The notes under the pieces: model-generated
Seen by the model: only the letters and a program-made list of their open reading frames with translations
Databases searched by the model: none
What the model was told of the DNA's origin: nothing
DNA from: an uncultured Ruminiclostridium sp.
Lineage (GTDB): Bacteria > Bacillota > Clostridia > Oscillospirales > Ruminococcaceae
NCBI GenBank assembly: GCA_910588335.1
Contig: CAJUQV010000013.1
Span: 1 to 64,000 of the forward strand
Length of the DNA: 64,000 nucleotides
Reading direction: 5' to 3'
In this document: one piece after another, positions 51,938 to 59,496 of the stretch
How positions within the stretch are numbered: the first letter of the stretch is position 1
Layout: each line of letters begins with the position of its first letter
Made by a program: the position numbers and the translations under genes

Positions 51938-52651
51938 TTACATTTTAGGGCAAACCTTGCTTCTTACCCCGTCGTTAAGTAGCAGCGGCAGTATCTCATC
52001 CTTCTCGCCGCTGTGTTTTACTTCTCCCCCGCTTATTACCACAATCTCATCCGCAACCGAAAGTATCCTCTCCTGATGTGATATAATTACCAGAGTCTTG
52101 TCTTTCTTTTGCCTTAATTCCTCAAACACCGAAATAAGACTGGTAAAACTCCACAAATCAATTCCCGCCTCAGGTTCGTCAAATACAGCCAGCTTAGACG
52201 GTCTCTCCAGCACCGAGGCTATCTCTATCCTCTTGATTTCCCCTCCAGAAAGCGAAGAGCTTACCTCTCTGTCAATATATTCCCGTGCGCAAAGTCCCAC
52301 TTTTCCCAAAACCTCGCACAGCATTTCGTCGCTGCGTTCCTCTCCCGATGAAAGCCTTATCAGATCTCTGACTGTAAGACCCTTGAACCTCACGGGCTGC
52401 TGAAACGCATAGCTTATTCCTTTTCCTGCTCTTTCCGTAACGTTCAGATCCGTTATATCCTCGCCGTCAAGGTATATTTTCCCGGAGTTGGGTTTCTCGA
52501 TTCCCGCTATCAGCTTGGCAATAGTGGTTTTTCCGCCTCCGTTGGGTCCGGTCACCGCCACTAAACGGTTATCCGGAACCGTGAACGAAACTCCGTTCAA
52601 TATCTGCTCCCCGCTTGGAGCGCACCATGTTATATCTTTAAGTTCTAACAT
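51938..52651 (-). CDS. sufC: SufC-like ATPase (SmsC-like)
   Basis: 237 residues from 52651 (MLELKDITWCAPSGEQ), with AAAAGGAAG upstream. ABC ATPase motifs: Walker A GPNGGGKTT, Q-loop YAFQQPVRF, signature SLSGGEIKR, Walker B LAVFDEPEAGIDLWSF and the H-loop VIISHQERI. DEPEAGIDLWSF in place of the usual LDE-SGLD is typical of the short Suf-like branch. It powers cluster assembly on SufB. sufC, sufB and the PepSY lipoprotein gene lie in one direction; a promoter is at 52695-52723. Confidence 0.93.
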   Translation of the reverse strand: MLELKDITWCAPSGEQILNGVSFTVPDNRLVAVTGPNGGGKTTIAKLIAGIEKPNSGKIYLDGEDITDLNVTERAGKGISYAFQQPVRFKGLTVRDLIRLSSGEERSDEMLCEVLGKVGLCAREYIDREVSSSLSGGEIKRIEIASVLERPSKLAVFDEPEAGIDLWSFTSLISVFEELRQKKDKTLVIISHQERILSVADEIVVISGGEVKHSGEKDEILPLLLNDGVRSKVCPKM

Positions 52652-52694
52652 CAAGTCACTTCCTTTTTCGTTTTCTTTTAAATTCCGCAATAAC

Positions 52695-52723
52695 ATTATA
52701 TACTATTTTAGTATAAATTGCAA
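52695..52723 (-). promoter_or_regulatory. Sigma-A-type promoter of sufC-sufB
   Basis: Minus strand TTGCAA (52718-52723), 17-nt spacer, TATAAT (52695-52700), about 45 nt before the start codon. Confidence 0.88.
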
Positions 52724-52807
52724 TACCCTATTGAATTTTTTACGGACGTAATCTGTTGCCAAATTCGGATTGCAGTTTTATTTTCTCGAAAGAGAAATAA
52801 AAAACAC

Positions 52808-52836
52808 TTGCCATAATTAAAAAAATATGGTATTAT
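52808..52836 (+). promoter_or_regulatory. Sigma-A-type promoter of metF
   Basis: TTGCCA (52808-52813), 17-nt spacer, TATTAT (52831-52836), about 40 nt before the start codon. Confidence 0.8.
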
Positions 52837-52879
52837 TATTTTCGGAAAAATCAATAATATATAAAGGACAGAAGAAAAA

Positions 52880-53743
52880 ATGAAAACCACGGATATTTTT
52901 AAAAAGAAAAGAGTATTTTCCTTTGAGGTATTTCCGCCAAAGCGTACAATGCCAATTGAAAAAATTTACGACACTTTAGATGAGCTGGCGGTACTGAAGC
53001 CGGATTTTATTTCGGTTACATACGGAGCGGGCGGTTCGGCAAGCGCTTACACCATTGAAATTGCATCCAAAATAAAACACGACCTGAAAACAGAAAGTGT
53101 TGCTCATCTCACTTGTCTTTACCTTTCCGAGGAGGAAGCACGGGAAGTCCTGTCCCGTATAGAAGAAAACGGAATAGAAAACGTTCTTGCCCTCCGGGGC
53201 GACAGTTCTCCCGATTTTGAGCCAAAAAACCGTTTTTGTTATGCGAGCGACCTTATATCGTTTATAAAAGAAAACAATCCGAATTTAAATATCCTGGGCG
53301 CTTGTTATCCCGAAGGACACAGCGAATCCCCCAATAAAATAGATGATCTTCGCTGCCTTAAGAAAAAAACCGATGCCGGCGCAAGCCATCTGGTATCCCA
53401 ATTGTTTTTTGACAACAGCCTTTTCTTTGATTTTGCGGAAAAAGCGCGGATCGCGGGAATTGAAGCGCCCATAGAGGCGGGAATAATGCCCGTTGTCAAT
53501 AAAAAGCAGATAGAAAGAATGGTTAGCCTATGCGGAGCTTCGCTGCCGGAAAAATTTCTTAAGATAATGAACCGTTATGAAGATAATCCCGAAGCACTTC
53601 GAGACGCGGGAATCGCCTACGCGGTGGATCAGATAGTGGATTTGGTTACAAGAGGAGTCGACGGTATACACCTGTATACCATGAATAACGCCTATATTGC
53701 GAGAAGAATATGCGAGGCGGTCAAAACGATTATTGAAACCTGA
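52880..53743 (+). CDS. metF: Methylenetetrahydrofolate reductase
   Basis: 287 residues, the bacterial MetF length. Motifs: SFEVFPPKR at the start, VTYGAGGSA, HLTCLYLSEEEA, NVLALRGDSSPD (folate/FAD contact), GACYPEGHSES, KTDAGASHLVSQLFFDN and EAGIMPVVNKKQI. It reduces methylene-tetrahydrofolate to methyl-tetrahydrofolate, the methyl donor for metH, which is encoded 5 kb away on the other strand. GGACAGAAG precedes the ATG; it is monocistronic in appearance. Confidence 0.96.
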   Translation: MKTTDIFKKKRVFSFEVFPPKRTMPIEKIYDTLDELAVLKPDFISVTYGAGGSASAYTIEIASKIKHDLKTESVAHLTCLYLSEEEAREVLSRIEENGIENVLALRGDSSPDFEPKNRFCYASDLISFIKENNPNLNILGACYPEGHSESPNKIDDLRCLKKKTDAGASHLVSQLFFDNSLFFDFAEKARIAGIEAPIEAGIMPVVNKKQIERMVSLCGASLPEKFLKIMNRYEDNPEALRDAGIAYAVDQIVDLVTRGVDGIHLYTMNNAYIARRICEAVKTIIET

Positions 53744-53836
53744 TTTTATCACTCAGCCGATCAAACGTTTTCGGTAATGCTTGCCTAATAACATAATGGA
53801 TCGCATAATTATGTTTCTTTAAATTTTAAAGTACTA

Positions 53837-53865
53837 TTGATTTTTGCCCGATTTTGTGATACAAT
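53837..53865 (+). promoter_or_regulatory. Sigma-A-type promoter of the S41-type gene
   Basis: TTGATT (53837-53842), 17-nt spacer, TACAAT (53860-53865), about 62 nt before the start codon. Confidence 0.8.
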
Positions 53866-53933
53866 AAAATGATAATCGGACTGTGAACCGAAAAATAATC
53901 CAATAAACTATTTTAAATTTAAAAAGGAATACA

Positions 53934-55124
53934 ATGAACAGAAAAGTTTCAGTGAGTATGCTTATAAGCCTTGTGGCAATCGCCTGTGCCATAACCTACG
54001 TGGTCACCGTCACCGTGTCCACCAATATGTTTAACAGGCTTATAGGCGGTGTTACCGAACGCGAGGAAATATATTCAAAAATACAGGAGATAGACACTTA
54101 CGTGAGAAGCGCCTCATATTACGATATAGACGAGGAAACGCTTATAAACGGCGTTGTAGGCGGTTATGTCAATGGTCTTGAGGACGCGGGAGCAAGGTAT
54201 CTCACCTCCGCTCAGGCGTATAAGAAAATGCAGGTGGAAAGCGGAACCTTAATTTCAGTGGGATTCGAGGCTGAAAAAGAGGAAAGCGGATATATTGTGG
54301 TATCTCAAATTTACCCTAACTCACCTGCTTCTTCAATGAATATACAGGTAGGTGACATCATAACGGCGGTAGACGGCGCTAATGTGCTTGAAATGGGAGC
54401 TGAAAACGCCATTAACGCACTTGCGGGAGACGAAAGCACGAATGTGCGCCTTTCACTCCAGAGAAACGGCGAGGGCTTTACCGTCACCGCCACAAGGCGT
54501 TCGTTTACGATACGCTCTGTAAGTTCAAGAGTAGTTTCGGGCTACGGATACATAAGGGTAGACGCCTTAAACGCAGAAACGGAAAGCCAGTTCGTATCCG
54601 AGCTTCAGAATTTACAGGCGGGCGGCGTGTTAGGTTATGTTATAGACGTAAGAAGCTGTACGGGTATATTCGAGCCGGTTTCGGGAATGCTTAACAAGTT
54701 CGTTTCAGGTCAAGTTATTGCCAACGCCAGATACAAAAACGGTACCGTGTCGAAATTCGCGGAAACGCTGGGCGAAGCGGAGATCACCGTTCCCATAACG
54801 GTGATCGTCAATGAAGAAACCGTGGGAGCGGCGGAGCTTTTCGCCATAAGCCTAAGAGATTTTGCCTCCGCTAAAATAGTGGGTCGCCAGACTGCCGGAA
54901 AAGGAACTATAACCGAAACCAAAAACCTCTCTGACGGCACCGCCATTGTGATTACTACTGCGGAGCTTATCCCAACGGCGTCGAATACACTTTCCGGCGG
55001 AATAAAGGTTGACTTTTCGGTAGAGCTGAGAGGCGAGCCCGATTACAGCCCCGCCGATGTGTCATCAACCGACCCGCAGATAAGCAAGGCTTTTGAAGTG
55101 ATTGAAGGCATGAAAAAAGCGTAA
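53934..55124 (+). CDS. S41 C-terminal-processing-peptidase relative with Ser nucleophile replaced by Gly
   Basis: 396 residues: N-terminal membrane anchor (about 7-29), a PDZ domain (SGYIVVSQIYPNSPASSMNI; VGDIITAVDG) and an S41 domain. In active CTPs the nucleophile is Ser in S-A-x-E, with Asp 11 and Lys 25 residues later. Here the segment reads TVGAAELFAISLRDF; the aligned residue is Gly298 (codon GGA, 54825-54827), while Asp309 and Lys323 (TAGKGT) are kept. Proteolysis by the usual dyad is not expected; it may bind substrates or scaffold another protease (inference). The frame is intact and has a promoter and an AAGGA site, so it is likely expressed. Confidence 0.9.
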   Translation: MNRKVSVSMLISLVAIACAITYVVTVTVSTNMFNRLIGGVTEREEIYSKIQEIDTYVRSASYYDIDEETLINGVVGGYVNGLEDAGARYLTSAQAYKKMQVESGTLISVGFEAEKEESGYIVVSQIYPNSPASSMNIQVGDIITAVDGANVLEMGAENAINALAGDESTNVRLSLQRNGEGFTVTATRRSFTIRSVSSRVVSGYGYIRVDALNAETESQFVSELQNLQAGGVLGYVIDVRSCTGIFEPVSGMLNKFVSGQVIANARYKNGTVSKFAETLGEAEITVPITVIVNEETVGAAELFAISLRDFASAKIVGRQTAGKGTITETKNLSDGTAIVITTAELIPTASNTLSGGIKVDFSVELRGEPDYSPADVSSTDPQISKAFEVIEGMKKA

Positions 55125-55149
55125 GTATAACGTAAAAATAACATCAATA

Positions 55150-55293
55150 TGACCGCTGCCGGATGTTTCTCGCCTCTTTGGCAGTATGGTTTATGAAATT
55201 TTGCAGGAAAAGTCTTTTCATCTTCTGTTCGGTGTGGGATGAAAATCCCACACCGAAATTCGGAATTGCGAAGCAATTCCGGCAACTTGTTTA
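55150..55293 (+). repeat. Repeat D, copy 3 (double-hairpin element)
   Basis: Begins CCGCTGCCGGATG. Stem 1 is a perfect 13 bp, TTCGGTGTGGGAT with ATCCCACACCGAA around GAAA. Stem 2 is GGAATTGC-GAA-GCAATTCC. The end is GGCAACTTGTTTA. Confidence 0.85.
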
Positions 55294-55418
55294 GAGCTTG
55301 TATTCATAGAATATTGCACTCGTCTTTTTGGCAAATTTTGCTAACGATCGCGCTGGAAAGCCTTGCTTTCGACAAAAATTGATCGAAAATCCACGGGCAA
55401 ATCCTATGAATACATGTT
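55293..55418 (+). repeat. Inverted-repeat element upstream of greA
   Basis: AGAGCTTGTATTCATAG at the left and CTATGAATACATGTTCTT at the right are imperfect inverted repeats; the central 11 bp are exact. The 95-nt interior has no frame. Confidence 0.6.
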
Positions 55419-55544
55419 CTTAAACTGCTCTTTAATTTATAAAAATCTACTTGTGAGACAAACACGGGGAAATGCTCCCAAAACAGCAAGAGCCCGCCCT
55501 TATTGGGCGAGTTCTGTGAAAACAATTATCGGAGGAAGAAAGTT

Positions 55545-56021
55545 ATGGCAGACAAGCAGCATGTTTTAACCACGGAAGGTCTTAAAAAACTTCAGGATGA
55601 GCTGGAGGAGCTTAAAAGCGTCAAAAGGCGTGAAATAGCGGATAAAATAAAGGTAGCCCTCTCTTTCGGCGACCTTTCGGAAAACAGCGAGTATGACGAA
55701 GCCAAAAACGAGCAGGGTATAATCGAAGCCCGCATAGCCGAAATAGAAGCCACCCTTCAGAACGTCAAGGTGCTGGATTCCAGCGATCTTTCCACCGAAC
55801 ATGTGGGCGTGGGCAACAGGGTTGTTTTAAAGGATCTTGAAACCGGCGATGAAACGGAATATCATATAGTAGGCTCAAAGGAAGTGGATATGAGGAAAAA
55901 GAAGATTTCCGACGAGTCCCCGGTGGGAAAAGCCTGCATGGGAAGAGCCAAGGGCGATATCGTGGAAGTAGAAGCTCCCGTGGGCATACTGAAATTTGAG
56001 ATATTGGATATTTCCAAATAA
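55545..56021 (+). CDS. greA: Transcription elongation factor GreA
   Basis: 158 residues from ATG 55545, 8 nt after GGAGG; the frame from 55503 is an extension. Coiled-coil N-terminus with the acidic tip SFGDLSENSEYDEAKNEQG, then the C-terminal FKBP-like domain, IVGSKEVDMRKKKISDESPV and GRAKGDIVEVEAP. GreA enters the secondary channel of RNA polymerase and stimulates cleavage of backtracked RNA. It is followed by lysS 122 bp later, the usual order in Clostridia. Confidence 0.96.
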   Translation: MADKQHVLTTEGLKKLQDELEELKSVKRREIADKIKVALSFGDLSENSEYDEAKNEQGIIEARIAEIEATLQNVKVLDSSDLSTEHVGVGNRVVLKDLETGDETEYHIVGSKEVDMRKKKISDESPVGKACMGRAKGDIVEVEAPVGILKFEILDISK

Positions 56022-56143
56022 TCTAATACTCTCAGTATAAAATGGTATTGTCCCCAACACTGATTTTACACTTTTAAAAAGGATTAGTATAATCTGTCGG
56101 GAGTGTTCACAAAAAGAAAGTATTATGAAAGGTAAAGACATCA

Positions 56144-57691
56144 ATGGCAAAGGAACAGAATGAAATAAAGGAAAACGCCGGCATTGCTCCCGAAGGGGCT
56201 TCGGAAATTACCGAAGAGCAGTACCTGGAGCAGCTTAGCGAACAGCACAGAATAAGGATCGAAAAGCTTAATCAGCTTAAGGCGGATGGGAAAAATCCTT
56301 ATGAGATTACCAAATTCCCCGTTTCAATCAAAAACAGCGAGATACGGGCACAGTTCGATAAATACGAAAATGAAACAGTTGCCGTAGCGGGAAGAATCAC
56401 AAGCTGGCGTGATATGGGAAAGGCCAATTTTATTGATATTCGCGATTCTTCTGACCGTATGCAGGTTTATGTAAGAATAGACGATGTTGGCGAAGAGAGC
56501 TTTAAGGAATTTAAAAAGTGGGATTTGGGCGATATTGTGGGAATAAAGGGCTTTGTTTTCCGCACCAAAAGGGGGGAAATCTCCGTTCACGCCAAGGAGA
56601 TAACCCTGCTTTCCAAATCTCTTCTGCCCCTTCCCGAAAAGTGGCACGGCTTAAAGGACAAGGAGGAGCGTTACAGAAAGCGTTATCTTGACCTTATCGC
56701 GAATCCGGAGGTAAAGAACACCTTTATTATCCGTTCTAAGGTGCTGCGTGAAATAAGAAGTTATCTGGACAATTTAGGCTATGTGGAGGTGGACACGCCG
56801 GTGCTTCACACTCTCGAAATAGGAGCTTCGGCACGTCCCTTTGTCACCCACCACAACGCTCTCGACATAGATATGTACCTTAGAATCGAGACGGAGCTGT
56901 ATCTGAAAAGACTTATAGTGGGCGGCTTTGACAAGGTTTACGAAGTAGGGCGCATTTTCCGGAATGAAGGAATGGACGCCACCCACAATCCCGAATTTAC
57001 GTCCATTGAAATGTATCAGGCATACACGGATTATTTCGGAATGATGGATCTTATCGAAAATATGTACCGCACCATTGCCGTGAAGATATGCGGTACCGAC
57101 ACTATTTCCTATCTCGGAACCGATATTGAGATAGGCAAACCGTGGACCCGCATGAAGATGACCGAGGCGGTGAAAAAGTACGCCGAGGTTGATTATTACG
57201 GCTGGACAACCGATGATGAAGCGAGAGCGGCGGCCAAGGCTAAAAACGTTGAGGTAAGCGAAAACGCCACAAAGGGCGATGTTCTTATCGCTTTCTTTGA
57301 GGAATTTGTAGAGGAAAAGCTGATACAACCTACTATTATTTATGATTATCCCGTTGAAAACTCGCCTTTGGCAAAGAGAAAGCCCGACGAACCCGCATTT
57401 ACCGAAAGATTTGAGTATTTCATTTACTCCACGGAGTTTGGCAACGCTTTCTCGGAGCTGAACGATCCTATTGATCAGAAAGAGCGCTTTGTGAAGCAGG
57501 TTGAGCAGAGAAGAAAAGCGGGCGGCACAAACGCGCAGGTGGACGAGGACTTTGTTACGGCTTTGGAATATGGACTCCCTCCCACAGGTGGACTGGGAAT
57601 GGGACTGGATAGATTCGTTATGCTGCTGACCGACAGCGCTTCGATAAGAGACGTGCTGCTGTTTCCAACTATGAAGCCTTGCAGCGAATAA
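56144..57691 (+). CDS. lysS: Lysyl-tRNA synthetase, class II
   Basis: 515 residues. An N-terminal OB-fold anticodon-binding domain (VAVAGRITSWRDMGKANFID) is followed by the class II catalytic domain with motif 1 near FIIRSKVLREIRSYLD, motif 2 FRNEGMDATHNPEFTSIEMY and motif 3 GGLGMGLDRFVMLLT. It charges tRNA-Lys with lysine and ATP. A long opposite-strand frame within it is a shadow. A large hairpin follows 40 bp after the stop. Confidence 0.97.
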   Translation: MAKEQNEIKENAGIAPEGASEITEEQYLEQLSEQHRIRIEKLNQLKADGKNPYEITKFPVSIKNSEIRAQFDKYENETVAVAGRITSWRDMGKANFIDIRDSSDRMQVYVRIDDVGEESFKEFKKWDLGDIVGIKGFVFRTKRGEISVHAKEITLLSKSLLPLPEKWHGLKDKEERYRKRYLDLIANPEVKNTFIIRSKVLREIRSYLDNLGYVEVDTPVLHTLEIGASARPFVTHHNALDIDMYLRIETELYLKRLIVGGFDKVYEVGRIFRNEGMDATHNPEFTSIEMYQAYTDYFGMMDLIENMYRTIAVKICGTDTISYLGTDIEIGKPWTRMKMTEAVKKYAEVDYYGWTTDDEARAAAKAKNVEVSENATKGDVLIAFFEEFVEEKLIQPTIIYDYPVENSPLAKRKPDEPAFTERFEYFIYSTEFGNAFSELNDPIDQKERFVKQVEQRRKAGGTNAQVDEDFVTALEYGLPPTGGLGMGLDRFVMLLTDSASIRDVLLFPTMKPCSE

Positions 57692-57728
57692 AAAATAAGC
57701 TAATTCTATGTAGCACTTAAACCAATTA

Positions 57729-57822
57729 ATAAGCCGCCGCTTTGCGAATGGAAAAGACAACTTTACTTTTATAAATCGTATTTTGAGATAAAGTTTATTT
57801 CCATACGCAAAGCGGCGGCTTA
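57729..57822 (+). terminator. Long palindrome after lysS
   Basis: ATAAGCCGCCGCTTTGCG and its complement CGCAAAGCGGCGGCTTAT are perfect 18-bp arms; further pairs (TGGAAA/TTTCCA, AACTTTA/TAAAGTT) extend the stem to about 40 bp. No T-run follows, so it may be a repeat-type element as much as a terminator. Confidence 0.7.
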
Positions 57823-57918
57823 TACTAATCCCTTTTAAAATTGTTGGATTAGTGTTTTGGGTGCATCCCTTTTTAAACTACGGATTTTATCCATAGTTTA
57901 AAAAGGGGTTGGTATTAG
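57822..57918 (-). repeat. Repeat C with hairpin, likely ending the AraC gene
   Basis: ATACTAATCCCTTTTAAAAT at the left and AAAAGGGGTTGGTATTAG at the right are the element ends. Inside, CCCTTTTTAAACTA (57867) pairs with TAGTTTAAAAAGGG, and GGA/TCC pairs at the tip. It is 11 bp past the AraC stop. Confidence 0.75.
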
Positions 57919-57928
57919 CTTTTTTCTC

Positions 57929-58753
57929 TTATATTATCACCAATCCTCTTTGCTTTCTGTAATCGCTCGGCGTAATCCCCTCATATTTTTTAAACACCAT
58001 TCCGAAGTAATTCTGATCCCCATAACCGACGGCGGAGGACACATATCCTATGCTTTCTCCGGTGTTGATGAGCAATATCTTGGCTTCCGAAATACGTTTT
58101 TTTGCAAGATACTCCATAGGACGCATACCCGTCTTTGTTTTAAACACACGGCAAAAATGCTGCAGAGAAACTCCGGATATCTTAGCGAGGTTTTCAAGCG
58201 TAATATCATCGGTATAGTGTTCGTTTATATGTATTATGGCAGGCTCAATAACGCTGCTCATTCCGGACTTTTCTTTTGTTGAACAAAGAAGCATATCCGC
58301 GGCGGTTAATATGAATTCATACAGGAGTATTGAGGACTTTTCGGCGCCTTTAAGCGGTTCTTTTGCTATTGACAATATCCTTTTAAAAATATTGCGGTAA
58401 ATCAACATATTTGTATCGGCAGAGTATTCAAAGTCGGAAAAACCAATTTTCGACAAAAGCTCATTAGAGCTGTCTCCCTTAAAAACAATCCAGTTTGTTA
58501 CCCACCCGCTCCCGTGCGGCCAATATTCGTGGGACACTCCAGGTGCGAGATAAAACATGCTGCCCTCTTTTTGAATATATGAATTGCCGTTTACTGTAAG
58601 CAAGCCTTGTCCTTCCGAGGTAAAAAGAAACAGATGGGAAAAAAGACCTTTTTCTCTTTTTATGCCGTATTCGGGATCACATGTGCCTATTCCCGTAAGA
58701 TAAAACGGAAGAGATGTTTGTATGCCTATTATGGGATAAATTACATTTATCAT
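57929..58753 (-). CDS. AraC-family transcriptional regulator
   Basis: 274 residues. N-terminal cupin-like sensor (YIQKEGSMFYLAPGVSHEYW) and a C-terminal pair of HTH motifs: ITLENLAKISGVSLQHFCRV and SSAVGYGDQNYFGMVFKKYE with GITPSDYRKQR. The cupin suggests a sugar or similar small ligand. AGGAG lies 9 nt before the ATG. No metabolic partner gene adjoins it, so targets are likely elsewhere. Confidence 0.94.
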   Translation of the reverse strand: MINVIYPIIGIQTSLPFYLTGIGTCDPEYGIKREKGLFSHLFLFTSEGQGLLTVNGNSYIQKEGSMFYLAPGVSHEYWPHGSGWVTNWIVFKGDSSNELLSKIGFSDFEYSADTNMLIYRNIFKRILSIAKEPLKGAEKSSILLYEFILTAADMLLCSTKEKSGMSSVIEPAIIHINEHYTDDITLENLAKISGVSLQHFCRVFKTKTGMRPMEYLAKKRISEAKILLINTGESIGYVSSAVGYGDQNYFGMVFKKYEGITPSDYRKQRGLVII

Positions 58754-59209
58754 TTTTCGCTCCTGTTAGTTTTGATTAAAACATTTACGTTGGTTTTTAA
58801 CAAAAGTATTTGCAGCATATACGGTTAATTGAAAATTAGAATGATATATCAATTTTATTATACTCCTTAAATTCAAAAAAATCAATATTATTGTAATAAA
58901 AGGCACTCTTAACATCACATTTGGTATAAAATGCGGCATTCTGCCGTTAAAATTAAAAATACTGAAAAATACCTATAATAAGAATTATGCCGTTCATTAA
59001 ATATGCTTTTTAAAGGCAAAAAAGCTTAGAAATTATAAAAAATTTATAATTTCTAAAAATGATAAAATTATTAAAATATTGAAAAAAGGTTGACTTTTGT
59101 ATCATAACACGGTATAATTCTTATTATATGAAGTTATAGTAATTTATAAATGAAAGTAAATAACGTTAATACTCTTGCCGGAAATTAGTGTGTATCAGAA
59201 AACTAATAC
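58754..59209. other. AT-rich intergenic stretch
   Basis: No gene supported. A perfect palindrome AGAAATTATAAA/TTTATAATTTCT lies at 59029-59056. The right part runs into repeat A copy 3. Confidence 0.5.
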
Positions 59210-59369
59210 TATGGCTTGTTTGAAAAATCGGAAACGCCGTCTTTTCGCCCCCAAACAGTCATCTTCTGCGTCAAAAAGCCTCGTCAAACGACAGTTTGAC
59301 TGCTTTTTCCTTGAAGCAACCATTTGGGGTCAAAAATTCGTCATTCCCTCTATTTTCAAACAAGCCCTA
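59210..59369 (+). repeat. MITE-like repeat A, copy 3
   Basis: Ends TATGGCTTGTTTGAAAAATC and CTATTTTCAAACAAGCCCTA, inverted over about 17 bp and bounded by TA. The body is about 95 percent like the copy at 33800 by eye, with short deletions. Confidence 0.88.
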
Positions 59370-59447
59370 AAGTGTTTCAAGGTTATCTCAAAGGAATAAC
59401 TGCCGTTATTTATAAATTTCCTCAAAAAAATAAAACCAACAAAAAAG

Positions 59448-59482
59448 ACCGCGGTTCGCTTGTACGAATCCGCAGTCCTTTA
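59448..59482 (-). terminator. Terminator of the aminotransferase gene
   Basis: Minus strand GACTGCGGATTCG and CGAACCGCGGTC pair with two mismatches around TACAAG, followed by TTTTTTG. Confidence 0.8.
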
Positions 59483-59496
59483 TTATTTTTATAAGA

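Noticed and set aside
56774..57760. A 328-codon open frame on the minus strand
   Set aside because: It is antisense to lysS, whose motifs 1-3 are complete. No domain is recognisable in the shadow frame.
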